A stretch of DNA of 18,856 nt, taken from Flavobacteriales bacterium. GTDB taxonomy: Bacteria > Bacteroidota > Bacteroidia > Flavobacteriales > Crocinitomicaceae. The notes under the pieces are model-generated. The model was given only the letters and a program-made list of their open reading frames with translations, was not told the DNA's origin and made no database searches. Of this stretch, positions 1-8,700 are shown one piece after another. Position 1 is the first letter of the stretch. Each line of letters begins with the position of its first letter. Both the position numbers and the translations under genes were made by a program. The DNA is taken from assembly GCA_947375085.1 (NCBI GenBank), contig CANCEQ010000039.1:1-18856 (forward strand), read 5' to 3'.

Positions 1-1
1 T

Positions 2-1435
2 GTTAATGACCAAGCGACATTATCAGAGCGACATATTTATGGAGCATCAAGACTAGGAATAGTAAAAGAACACAAAGCGATATTTAATGTTGAAATAGAT
101 GAAATGCCGATTGAATTTGAAGGAGTGTATCAAAATACGTTAGGAAAAAGGAACTATGAGTTAACCAATCATTTAGGCAACGTAAACGCAGTAATCAATG
201 ATAGAAAAACGTTGAACCTAGGAAGCTCTACGAGCCTTTATTCTGCAACTCTTGTACAAACAAGTGACTACTATCCATTTGGAATGCAGATGCCAGATAG
301 ACACCATGAATATACGAGTGATAAATATAGATTCGCATATAATTCAATGGAACTGGATAATGAGGTTAGTGGGGATGGGAACTCTTATACAACTGATTTT
401 AGACAGTACAATCCGAGGTTGGGAAGGTGGAGTTCATTGGACGAACTTATGTCATATTTCCCATGGCAATCTCCATTTTCAGCATTTAATAATAATCCAG
501 TATTATATAAAGACCCAACTGGATTGGCAAGTGAAGGAGGACCAGGTGACCCTGTGAAAAAGACGGGAGATAGAAGTTTTAAAGGTACATCTAAAGAGCT
601 TGAAGATGAAGCAAAAGATTTACCTGGTTCACCGAAAAGTGGTGAAAAACAGACCTTTGTTTATACAGATGGTACGAGAACCACAACGGTTGAATATAAT
701 TATGTAACACAGAAAAATGGAGGTTATTGGAATGTACATGTGAATAAAACTGGTGCAGGTAATGGAGCTACTGGAGATATTACCACTGCTGTTTCTCATG
801 ATGTCGTTTTAATTGCGAAGAATCCACCACCAACTCCTCTAGTTGAAGAATCATGTATTGGACTGGATAAACCTGAAGGTTCTGAAACTCAAGCTGGACA
901 GAGTGGCGAAAATTCACCTGGACCTGGTGGTAATAATCCTGGTAAACCAGCTAAAATACCAGGTGGTGGAAATCCTCCAGGTGGTGGAAATCCTCCAAGT
1001 GGAGGTGGCGGAGGAATCCAGAAAGACCCACCACCACCTTGTTTGGATAATTTAATTATTCCATTTGTTGATTCGAGAGATTATTTTACTAAAGAAAATG
1101 CTAAAGAAGTACGTAAAGTTTTAAAACCTTATGTAGATTATTTGGTTTCAAATCCTAAAGAATATATCACGGTAAATATTTTTACTGAAAGAAGACCTAA
1201 TTATGCTCCAGGTACAGGGATAGACCTTAATCCTTTCGATAGTCATCCAACTGTAGCTGAAACTAAATATGGTAATATGACAGGGAATGCTTTGAGTAGA
1301 GTAAGATATGAAACTGTTAGAGATATAATAGTTGATATGAGTAAAAAAGTAGTTGACCCGAAACATATTCTTTATGATAAAGAATTTATGACAGGTAAAA
1401 TTGCATTTGCAATAAAAACGAAAGCTTGTAAATAA
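2..1435 (+). CDS. RHS repeat-associated core protein, 3' end (5' truncated by window)
   Basis: The frame is open from base 2, so the ATG at 104 is internal and the gene starts outside the window. The first visible residues (LSERHIYGASRLGI) and the following YELTNHLGNVNAVINDRK are the classic end of a Bacteroidota RHS/YD-repeat shell. Next come YYPFGMQMPDR, the core YRFAYNSMELDNEV, the PRLGRWSSLDEL motif and the closing LYKDPTGL, which mark the conserved RHS core boundary near base 525. In RHS proteins the part after this boundary is a variable tip. Here the tip is about 300 residues: a polar segment, a Gly/Pro-rich linker (bases about 925-1040) and a final 125-residue domain. That domain (LIIPFVDSRDYF, then NALSRVRYETVRDIIV) weakly resembles an OmpA-like domain, an inference from pattern only. 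No known nuclease or deaminase motif is visible. Two small exported-protein genes follow closely. Confidence 0.93.
   Translation, partial: VNDQATLSERHIYGASRLGIVKEHKAIFNVEIDEMPIEFEGVYQNTLGKRNYELTNHLGNVNAVINDRKTLNLGSSTSLYSATLVQTSDYYPFGMQMPDRHHEYTSDKYRFAYNSMELDNEVSGDGNSYTTDFRQYNPRLGRWSSLDELMSYFPWQSPFSAFNNNPVLYKDPTGLASEGGPGDPVKKTGDRSFKGTSKELEDEAKDLPGSPKSGEKQTFVYTDGTRTTTVEYNYVTQKNGGYWNVHVNKTGAGNGATGDITTAVSHDVVLIAKNPPPTPLVEESCIGLDKPEGSETQAGQSGENSPGPGGNNPGKPAKIPGGGNPPGGGNPPSGGGGGIQKDPPPPCLDNLIIPFVDSRDYFTKENAKEVRKVLKPYVDYLVSNPKEYITVNIFTERRPNYAPGTGIDLNPFDSHPTVAETKYGNMTGNALSRVRYETVRDIIVDMSKKVVDPKHILYDKEFMTGKIAFAIKTKACK
959..994 (+). repeat. 18-bp perfect tandem duplication in the RHS linker
   Basis: Two identical 18-base units (CCAGGTGGTGGAAATCCT) lie back to back in frame and encode PGGGNP twice. 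A third, degenerate start follows. They form the middle of the flexible Gly/Pro linker between the RHS core and the C-terminal tip domain. Unit length is a multiple of three, so copy changes would alter linker length without a frameshift. Confidence 0.9.
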
Positions 1436-1473
1436 AATTTAATTGGTATTTTGAGATAATAAAAATATATAAA

Positions 1474-2058
1474 ATGAAAAAAAATAATAAGTTATATTAT
1501 TTTGGAATTATTGGAATGTTATTTTTCATGTGTATTTCATTAACTGATGAAAGTGAAATACTATGGAGAAGTGATTATAATATTTCTTGGAATGATTTTC
1601 AAGGTAATCCAGATAGTTTAAGTTCTAATAAAGCAAAAACTTACTCAAAAATAGAATTTATATATATTGAACAAGATGGAGATTTACTTTTGGATTTTGC
1701 TTGTTATTTTAATAAATCACAGTCATGGTCAAATGTGAATTTTCAAACAAAAGAATCTCTATCGCATGAACAGTTGCATTTTGATATTGCAGAACTTGTT
1801 GCTCGAAAAATCAGAAAGGAATGTACAATCTTACAAACTGAAAAAAACAATTTAGATGAAACATTAAGTCTTATTGACAATATTTATAATCGGAATTATG
1901 ATAATGTTTGGGACAGTATTACTAATCAATATGATAGTGAAACAAACCACGGTTTAAAAATTGATAAACAGTTAAAATGGAAAAATAAAATAGCTTTAGA
2001 ATTAAATTCTTTGAAAGACTTTGCGAGACCCAATGTTGTGAAAAAGATAAAAAAATAA
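1474..2058 (+). CDS. Exported DUF922-like putative zinc peptidase, paralogue 1
   Basis: A 194-residue protein with an N-terminal hydrophobic segment (residues about 8-22, signal peptide or membrane anchor), so probably periplasmic or surface-bound. SWNDFQGNPDS (38-48) matches the W-x-DF-x-G start seen in Bacteroidota DUF922-like proteins. An HExxH motif lies at H98-E99-Q-L-H102 (HEQLHFDIAEL), with a later YDSETNHG (H159) as likely third zinc ligand region. This suggests a metalloprotease fold, but no substrate can be named. It starts 38 bases after the RHS stop and 28 bases before its paralogue, consistent with one operon. A role as accessory, cargo or immunity factor of the RHS protein is only inference from position. 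The tail is lysine-rich. Confidence 0.82.
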   Translation: MKKNNKLYYFGIIGMLFFMCISLTDESEILWRSDYNISWNDFQGNPDSLSSNKAKTYSKIEFIYIEQDGDLLLDFACYFNKSQSWSNVNFQTKESLSHEQLHFDIAELVARKIRKECTILQTEKNNLDETLSLIDNIYNRNYDNVWDSITNQYDSETNHGLKIDKQLKWKNKIALELNSLKDFARPNVVKKIKK

Positions 2059-2086
2059 TTAATTATCGAAAATAGATTTAAGTAAT

Positions 2087-2683
2087 ATGAAATATAAGAT
2101 AGTTTTAATTTTATTAAGTGGTATTTCATTGTCATTCATTTACAATATACAGGAACAAAGTAATATATTGTGGAGTCCAAAAGTAAAACTAACTTGGGAT
2201 GATTTTCAAGGTGAGGTTGATTCTTTGAATGAATATAAGGCAATTACTTCTACTCTAATTAAAACAGATGTAATTGTATACAATGATAATGAATTGGAAT
2301 ATGATATTTCTTGTTTATTTGAAAAAAACAAATCTTGGGTAAAAAAAAAAACTAACTCTTTATTGAAACATGAACAATTGCATTTTGATATAGCAGAGTT
2401 AGCTACAAGAAAAATGAGAAAAAGATTTTTGCAACATAAATCTTTAAACCGCGATAGTATAAATTTAATGATTAATAAAATTTTTCAAGAAGCAACTTTA
2501 GAAAGGAGAAAAATTAATAAAGACTACGATAAAGAAACAAACCATAGTCTAATAGTAGAAAAGCAAAAAGAGTGGGAGTTAAAAATAGCAAAAGAGTTAA
2601 AAGCATTGGAGAAATATTCATCCACTAAGGTTGTAATAAAACGAGAGAAACCAGTGGTTAAAACGGAAGTTAAAAAGAAATGA
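2087..2683 (+). CDS. Exported DUF922-like putative zinc peptidase, paralogue 2
   Basis: A 198-residue protein with a hydrophobic N-terminus (residues 4-19), probably a signal peptide. It is a clear tandem paralogue of the gene before it: both share ILW near residue 28, W-x-DFQG (LTWDDFQG, 35-42), the HExxH motif (H95-E96-Q-L-H99, HEQLHFDIAEL), an ARK/TRK-MRK helix after it, and YDKETNHS (H153) followed by KQ-x-x-W. The DNA around HEQLHFDIAEL is nearly identical in the two genes, so the duplication is either recent or constrained. The C-terminus ends in a basic KREKPVVKTEVKKK tail, longer than in paralogue 1. Activity as a zinc peptidase is predicted from family motifs; the target and the link to the RHS gene are unknown. 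Confidence 0.82.
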   Translation: MKYKIVLILLSGISLSFIYNIQEQSNILWSPKVKLTWDDFQGEVDSLNEYKAITSTLIKTDVIVYNDNELEYDISCLFEKNKSWVKKKTNSLLKHEQLHFDIAELATRKMRKRFLQHKSLNRDSINLMINKIFQEATLERRKINKDYDKETNHSLIVEKQKEWELKIAKELKALEKYSSTKVVIKREKPVVKTEVKKK

Positions 2684-2975
2684 AAACGGGCATCTTTAAA
2701 AAGACAAAGTTCTGCTCCACTGCACATTTGTCGGGGTTCATCGGTGTTCGATAAACATCCTTTTTTGTCCGCGATGCATCACAAAAAAATGTTTGCTCAC
2801 GCGTTAATTTGGCTCGCCACTCAATCGGGCTACTATTTTGGCAATAAGATTTTAAATTGTATAAACGGTATATTTATATTGCCAAAATACCAAAAAAATA
2901 TGCGAAAATGCATCTTTCCCTTTTTTGGTCGTAGCCCTGGTCGTGTTCCAAATGGCACTTTTGTATTTTGTTGAT
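2684..2975. other. GC-richer non-coding island
   Basis: The line at 2701-2760 has 28 G/C of 60 (47%), against 17/60 at 2581-2640 and 16/60 at 3001-3060. An open frame at 2744-2974 exists but has no recognisable domain, and its composition fits a chance ORF. The 13-bp inverted repeat listed separately lies inside. The abrupt composition change suggests a dispersed intergenic repeat or the remnant of inserted DNA. No terminal repeats or transposase support an intact element. Confidence 0.4.
2834..2889. repeat. 13-bp perfect inverted repeat, 30-base loop
   Basis: TATTTTGGCAATA (2834-2846) is the exact reverse complement of TATTGCCAAAATA (2877-2889). The 30-base loop and the lack of a following T-run make a simple terminator unlikely. 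A protein-binding site, an element end or a folded RNA are all possible. It lies in the GC-richer island. Confidence 0.6.
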
Positions 2976-3512
2976 TTTAAATTATTGAAAAAAGAATACT
3001 TTATACATACTAAACATCTAGAAAGTTGCTTAGAACTCATTAAAAACGTATAGTTTTGACCTAGTGTTTCAAATTCCACTTTTGATTATGGTTCAATGTT
3101 GTAAATGATAATTTGAGGAGGAACACTCTGGCTAATATTAGGATAACAAATTAAAGTTTGAAATATAACTGATTCCTTTATTGATAGTGGATACTGCGAC
3201 CTGATAAAAACTATTTTTTATTGATTCAAATGATGGTCATGGAATTGGTTAGTGACTAAAATAAAGGATAAGTTATAAATAATGAAATGTCAATAGATTA
3301 TTAAATCTATTATGATGTTTTATTTGGGTTCGATTTTTTATTACAAGTATTGGTTTTGCTTATATAATTTAGATTATAATCTAGAAACATAATGAACATT
3401 TTAATGTGTTCTTAAACAGCGTTTTAACGTCATAAATACACAGACACGTTTCTGATGGATTTTATAAATAGGTCATCAAAGTTTATTTTTATCTTAAAAA
3501 AATATTGTTATT
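2976..3512. other. Gene-free AT-rich intergenic stretch
   Basis: No convincing reading frame is visible on either strand over more than 500 bases. The only patterned signal is a possible Bacteroidota-type promoter: TTG at 3026-3028, 22 bases, then TAGTTTTG at 3051-3058 (fits TTG-N17-23-TAnnTTTG). It points rightwards but lies about 455 bases before the next start codon, and such boxes arise often by chance in AT-rich DNA. The stretch may be decayed coding DNA or hold an unrecognised small RNA. Confidence 0.3.
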
Positions 3513-3776
3513 ATGAAAGAAACAAGATTAGGTTTTAAATACATTAAGGTTTCTGATTTCACTGAATTAGAAGGTCAACAATTTAGTAGTTTGATTTATG
3601 GTAGAGGAATATCAGTTAAATCGATTAAAACATCACCATATTTAGATGTAGAAGTTCAGTATCCAATCGATACAAAATATAAATATACTGAAGGTTTTCA
3701 AAACTATGGGGTAGCTTTTATAAAAGCTATCCACTTTGGTATTGAACAAATACTAGAGTTAAGGTTAAATTCTTGA
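3513..3776 (+). CDS. Small orphan protein, 87 residues
   Basis: I do not recognise this protein. It has no signal peptide or membrane segment, so it is probably cytoplasmic. The sequence is well mixed in charged, aromatic and aliphatic residues (for example YLDVEVQYPIDTKYKY and a final helix-like FIKAIHFGIEQILELRL), which looks more like a folded alpha/beta protein than a chance ORF. An A-rich stretch precedes the ATG, as is common for Bacteroidota starts. It stands alone, 736 bases after the stop of the exported-peptidase pair and 234 bases before the type IX cargo gene. It could be a stand-alone small gene or a leftover of a cassette that was attached to the RHS locus. Confidence 0.5.
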   Translation: MKETRLGFKYIKVSDFTELEGQQFSSLIYGRGISVKSIKTSPYLDVEVQYPIDTKYKYTEGFQNYGVAFIKAIHFGIEQILELRLNS

Positions 3777-3830
3777 TTATACTACGATCAACTTTAATTT
3801 TATACAATAATCTGATACATCGTATTTATA

Positions 3831-3850
3831 AAAATAGATTTTTCTATTTT
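3831..3850 (+). terminator. Weak AT-rich hairpin after the orphan gene
   Basis: AAAATAGA (3831-3838) pairs with TCTATTTT (3843-3850) around a TTTT loop, about 55 bases after the orphan stop codon. The stem is short and has only one G-C and no long T-run after it, so terminator function is doubtful. Confidence 0.25.
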
Positions 3851-4010
3851 CAAAGGAAACAATTTTCATTTTATTATAGATAGGCTTCAATTTCAAAATC
3901 TTCAAAATAAAGATAAAAGGCAAAATGTTTTTTTTATGAAGTAATAGCTTAAAGAAATTTTGACTCTTCAATTAGTGAAATATTGATATTTTTACAACAT
4001 ATTTGATAAA

Positions 4011-5006
4011 ATGAGTTTAATAAAATATGTATTTTTTTTCATTTTTAGTCTATCTTACTTTGCTGTAAAGTCTCAAAATTTGATAAATAATGGAGATTTT
4101 GAAGAGTATGATATTACTCCTTCAGGAATAAATAATCTTGATCAATGTAATTATTGGTATAATCCAACATTTGCAACACCGGATTATTTTAGCTTATTGG
4201 GTAATAACCAAGCTAAATTACCTGATATGTCTTCAAATATCTGGGAGGTATATCCTTATTCAGGTAATTCAATAATAGGACTAATAACACATTCTAAAGA
4301 AGCAGATTGGAAAGAATATGCCCAAACTCAATTATCTGAATCGTTAATAATAGGAGAAAATTATAAAGTCTCTTTTGCGATTACAAGAGGGAAGTGTAAA
4401 ATCATTAGTGGGAAATGTAATAAATTTGGATTTTTAGTTTCAACCAAAAGTGTTGGTGGACCATTTGAATCAGGATTTAATAAGGTGCCTACTTATGAAA
4501 TTAATGAAATTTTAAGTGATTCTAATTGGCAATATTTTTCACATGAATTTATTGCTGATTCAATTTATAATTATTTCACTCTAGGTTCATTTAGTCCTAG
4601 CTCAGAAATGACTATAATTTCAGATTATCATACAATTGATGAAACAAATTCCCCAGTTGATACAAGTTTTTGTTATTACTTTATCGATAAAGTAGAACTT
4701 ATTAAAATTGAAAAACAGGAAGTAAATACGGTGTTTGTTTTTCCAAATGTATTTACACCAAATAATGATGAAATCAATGAGTATTTTAAGCCAATATCGA
4801 CTAAGTTAGGAATAAGTAACATTGAATTTTCTATTATCAATAGGTGGGGAGAAAAAGTTTTTGAAACTACAAACTCTAATCTTGAATGGAATGGGAAGTA
4901 TAAAAATGAAGAATGTTCAAATGGAACTTACTACTGGATTATAGGATATACAGATAAAAATGGAAAGAATGAGAATAGTTCTGGATTCTTTGAATTAATT
5001 CGATAA
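4011..5006 (+). CDS. T9SS type B (gliding motility-associated C-terminal) secreted protein
   Basis: A 331-residue protein for the cell surface or medium. Residues 1-21 form a signal peptide (hydrophobic stretch VFFFIFSLSYFAV, cleavage likely near KSQ-N). Residues about 22-235 start NLINNGDFEEYD and include PDYF and a KEYAQTQLSE segment, a pattern of Bacteroidota jelly-roll or carbohydrate-binding-like domains; ligand unknown. Residues about 243-331 are a clear type IX secretion sorting domain of the gliding-motility-associated (CHU_C) kind: FPNVFTPNNDEINEYFKP, then FSIINRWGEKVFE, LEWNGKYKNEECSNGTYYW and a final SGFFELIR. This means export by Sec and then by the type IX machinery, encoded elsewhere. 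The domain ends exactly at the stop, as required for sorting. The gene is flanked by untranslated gaps of over 230 bases on both sides and looks monocistronic. Confidence 0.9.
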   Translation: MSLIKYVFFFIFSLSYFAVKSQNLINNGDFEEYDITPSGINNLDQCNYWYNPTFATPDYFSLLGNNQAKLPDMSSNIWEVYPYSGNSIIGLITHSKEADWKEYAQTQLSESLIIGENYKVSFAITRGKCKIISGKCNKFGFLVSTKSVGGPFESGFNKVPTYEINEILSDSNWQYFSHEFIADSIYNYFTLGSFSPSSEMTIISDYHTIDETNSPVDTSFCYYFIDKVELIKIEKQEVNTVFVFPNVFTPNNDEINEYFKPISTKLGISNIEFSIINRWGEKVFETTNSNLEWNGKYKNEECSNGTYYWIIGYTDKNGKNENSSGFFELIR

Positions 5007-5179
5007 CGATAATTTTCCAGCTTTTTATTATTTGTTTAAAGAAAATTAAATATTCTTCAAGTTGTAATCAGTTAAATAGGCTTTATTTAATCATCGTTAT
5101 TTTAATTATAGATGATAGAGATTGTTTTAATTAATTTAAAATTAATAAAGATTTCTAATTTAATTTAACAAAATTTACA

Positions 5180-5187
5180 TAAATTTG
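5180..5187 (+). promoter_or_regulatory. Putative Bacteroidota -7 promoter box
   Basis: TAAATTTG matches the Bacteroidota -7 consensus TAnnTTTG exactly and sits in the 283-base gap before the HMA-like gene, which would give a leader of about 95 bases. A clear TTG -33 element at the usual spacing is missing, so strength is uncertain. No other good box was found before the giant operon, which might depend on this one by read-through. Confidence 0.42.
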
Positions 5188-5289
5188 CCATCGATTTTAA
5201 AAGTTGTCTTATTCTTTTGATTACATCTCCCTTTTAAAATCAACATAAAATAAATATAAACTTGATTTAAATTATTAAAAATCAACAGT

Positions 5290-5637
5290 ATGAAAAACCT
5301 TATTTCTATTCTAGTATTTGCATTGTGTTTGTTTGGTTTTAGTTTTGTTTCGAACGCATCAGTTGAAACAATTAGCTTTAAAGTTAGTGGAACAGCTGCC
5401 TGTGAAGCACAAATTGAAAGTATTATTACTAATGTTGTTGGTGTTAGTTCAGCATCTTGGGATGCAACAACTCAAATAATTACGATTACATTTGAAACTG
5501 AAACGGTAAGAAAGGATCGTTTTTTTGTTGTTCTTGCTGAAGGAGGTTATGATAATCAAGAATTACATGCTAAAAAAGCAAATTATGATGCTTTGCCTGC
5601 AGCATGTAAATATGTTAGAAATCCTGAAAACGACTGA
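5290..5637 (+). CDS. Exported HMA-like (heavy-metal-associated fold) protein with degenerate cysteines
   Basis: A 115-residue protein with a signal peptide (residues 1-23, hydrophobic ISILVFALCLFGFSFV, cleavage near SNA-S), so periplasmic or beyond. The rest follows the HMA beta-alpha-beta-beta-alpha-beta plan: ISFKVSGTAAC (28-38), a helix (EAQIESIITNVVGV), SASWDATTQIITITFE (54-69), then a second helix and AEGGYDNQE. The Bacteroidota relatives I know have GxCxxC at the first loop and a CC-x-Y-x-R pair near the end. Here only C38 remains of the first pair and only C106 of the second (LPAACKYVR). Metal binding may be weakened or may use one cysteine from each place. The gene is 91 bases before the giant repeat-protein gene and is separated from it by a strong hairpin. 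Confidence 0.8.
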   Translation: MKNLISILVFALCLFGFSFVSNASVETISFKVSGTAACEAQIESIITNVVGVSSASWDATTQIITITFETETVRKDRFFVVLAEGGYDNQELHAKKANYDALPAACKYVRNPEND

Positions 5638-5689
5638 CTTCGATAAAATTTTTAAAAATGTTTTACATTTTTAAAAATTTACTCAGTCG
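5631..5689 (+). terminator. Composite hairpin overlapping the HMA-like stop codon
   Basis: The inner stem is a perfect 16-bp inverted repeat: AAATTTTTAAAAATGT (5646-5661), loop TTT, and its complement at 5665-5680. An outer 7-bp stem pairs CGACTGA (5631-5637, containing the stop codon) with TCAGTCG (5683-5689), with an unpaired bulge between. It ends 39 bases before the ATG of the giant gene. It probably reduces or ends transcription from the HMA-like gene, or acts as a leader structure of the giant operon. The T-run after it is weak (TTTATTATTTATTA at 5702-5715), so the role is unsure. Confidence 0.5.
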
Positions 5690-5728
5690 CCGTTATGACC
5701 ACTTTATTATTTATTATCACGTATTATT

Positions 5729-8700
5729 ATGAAAAAAATATCGCTTTTAGCGTGTTTTCTTTTATTTGTTTCATTTTTCTCTTCGATAAATGGACAGATA
5801 ACTATTGGAACAGGTACAGCTTATTCTGAAAAATATCCATTTAATGGCTTTTATAAATATAGTTGGTCTAATGTTATTTATCTTTCAAGTGAAATTAATT
5901 CTGCTGGTTCTTTAACGAGTGTAGCTTTTTATGTAGATAATTCACCTGTGAATTATGTAATGAATAACCAAAAGATTTATGCAAGACATACGTCAGCTTC
6001 TACTATTACTGGAACGAATTATCCAACAACAGATGGCTTTACTCTTGTTTATGATGGAACTGTTACTTATAATGGAACTGGTTGGAAAACAATTAATTTA
6101 ACAACTCCATTTCTTTATAATGGAACAAGTAATATTGAATTTTTATTTGAGAATAAAGCAGGTACTTATACAACTGGATTTCCATATTTCAGGTATACTT
6201 CTACACCTTCGGGAACTGTAAATTATCGTTTAAAAAGAGATTATTACGATACTTATTTCCCAACGGACTGTCCTGCTTATTGTGGTTCTATTAATAATAT
6301 ACCAAATATAAAACTTACGATTCAACCTTGTACTTTTAATGTAGGTAATATTGTAGCATCGTCTTCATTAGTTGTACCAGGTAATCAAACTACTCTTTCT
6401 ATTACCGGTCAAGATCCAACAGCTTCAATTCAATGGCAATCGTCTATTGATAATATTAATTTTAAATCAATTTCTGGAGCTACAAGTACTTCATTTACGG
6501 ACAATATTAACGTTACAACTTATTACAGGGCATTATTAACAACAAATTCTTGCACTAAAATTAGTTCAACATCGACTGTAACTGCAGACCTTAGTTCAAT
6601 GATTGTAAAATCAATAGGGAATGGTACATCAGCAACACAAAATTATCCGTTTAACCATTTATATAATTACAATTGGTCAAATATGATTTATAAAGCCAGT
6701 GAAATTAATTCATCAGGTAAATTAAGTCGAATTGCGGTCAATGTAGCTAATAATCCTGTTAATGTCACAATGCCTAATCAAAAAATATGGGTTAGACATA
6801 CAACTGCAACATCTTATCCAAATGCAACTTATCCTACTTCAACAGGATTTACATTGGTTTATGATGGAAGTATTAGTTACAACGGTTCAGGTTGGAAAGA
6901 AATTGTTTTAAATGGAAATTTCACCTATAATGGAACTGATAATTTAGAATTTTTATTTGAAAATCGTTCAGGATTTTATGCTCCTTATTATCCAACGTTT
7001 TCATTTGAATCTGGTACACAAGCAGAATTTAGAGTAAGAAAAGATAATCAAGATGCTTCTTTTCCAGTTGCAGGATCTACTTCCGCAATTTACTCTAAAA
7101 ATTTAATGAACATTCAGTTGAAATTTATTCCATGTTCATTAAATGCTGGTACAATTTCTTCTTCATCCACTACTTTTTGTTCAGGGACAACTACAACTTT
7201 AACTTTAGCAAATCAAACAGCTGGTTCAACTATTCAATGGCAAACTTCTTCAGATAATGTTACTTGGACAAATACTGGAAATACTGCTTCTTCATCTAAT
7301 ACAACTTTAGGAATTACTAATCAAACTGCAACAAAATACTATAAGGCAATAGTGACTTTAAATGGTTGTACAGCAACATCTTCTGTTCAAACATTAAGTG
7401 TAACTCCATCATCAGTTGCAGGTACAATTACAGGAGGAACTTCAGCAGTTTGTGCAGGAACAAATAGTACAATTTTAACATTAACTGGATACACTGGAAA
7501 TATTCAATGGCAATCTTCTTTAAGTTTAACTGGAACTTATTCTGATATAGTAGGAGCAACAAATGCAACTTATCTAGCTACTAATCTTTCTGCTACGTCA
7601 TATTATAGAGCAAAAGTTACAAGTGGAACTTGTTCTTCTGCAACAACTAATGCTCAAGTAGTTATTGTCAATCCTTTATCAGTTGCTGGAACAATAACAG
7701 GAGCAACAACAGTTTGTTCAGGAACAAATTCAACTACTTTAACGTTAAGCGGAAATACAGGAAGTATACAATGGCAATCATCAGATAATAATGGGGCTTT
7801 TATTTCAATTTCAGGAGCAACTACATCTACATTATATGTTACTAATTTAACTTCAACTACATCTTATCAAGCAATAGTAACAAGTGCTACTTGTGCTTCA
7901 TCAACTACACCTGGTGTTACAATGACTGTATCACCAGTATCTGTTGAAGGTACAATAACTGTTACAGGATCTAACTCATATTGTTCAACAACAAATTCAA
8001 CAACATTAAATTTAAATGGTAATATTGGAAGGATTCAATGGCAATCATCTTCTTCTGCTTCTCCAACTAATTTTACGAATATTGCAGGTGAAACGTCTTC
8101 AAGTTTGGTTCTTACTAATTTAACTAATACAAATAACTATAGAGCTGTAGTTACAAATGCTTCTTGTGCATCCGCTACAACTTCTATTCAAACAATTACA
8201 GTTAATCCAATTGTTGCTGGTATAATTTCAGTAACTCCGTCTACAATTCTTGAAGGTCAATCTTCTTCTATTATTTTAACAGGACAAACAATAGGCTCAT
8301 CTATTCAGTGGCAACAATTAAATAGTACGAGTGCTAATTATACGAGTATTTCAGGGCAAACGAGTTCCACTTTATTAGTAACTAATGTTCAAGAAACCAC
8401 AACTTATAAAGCAATTGTTTCTAATAATGGATGTACAGCAAATTCAAATGAGGTAATTGTAACTGTGGATGCCAGCAATTTAATTACAGCTACCATTGGA
8501 AATGGGACTTCTACAACTGAAAAATATCCATTTAATGGGAACTATGATTATAGTTGGACATCTACTATATATAAATCAAGTGAAATTAATACATCAGGTT
8601 CTCTTTCACGTTTATCATTTTACGTTAACAATAATCCTATAAATGAGACGATGAACAATCAGAAGATATATGTTCGTCACACAAATGCAAATGAACAGAC

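Noticed and set aside
104..1435. ATG at 104 as the true start of the RHS gene
   Set aside because: The frame is open to base 2 and encodes conserved RHS residues (RHIYGASRLGI) before that ATG.
2744..2974. Open frame of 76 codons in the GC-richer island
   Set aside because: No domain, start context or composition of a real protein; opposite-strand frames of equal length overlap it. It is treated as non-coding.
2852..3079. Minus-strand open frame of 75 codons
   Set aside because: Overlaps the same island, shows no recognisable family and no start signal.
3777..3971. Minus-strand open frame of 64 codons rich in Lys, Ile and Phe
   Set aside because: Its content is what AT-rich DNA gives by chance; no signal peptide or domain is seen.
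5131..5145. TTAATTTAAAATTAA palindrome in the gap before the HMA-like gene
   Set aside because: Only A and T; such palindromes are common by chance in this AT-rich gap.
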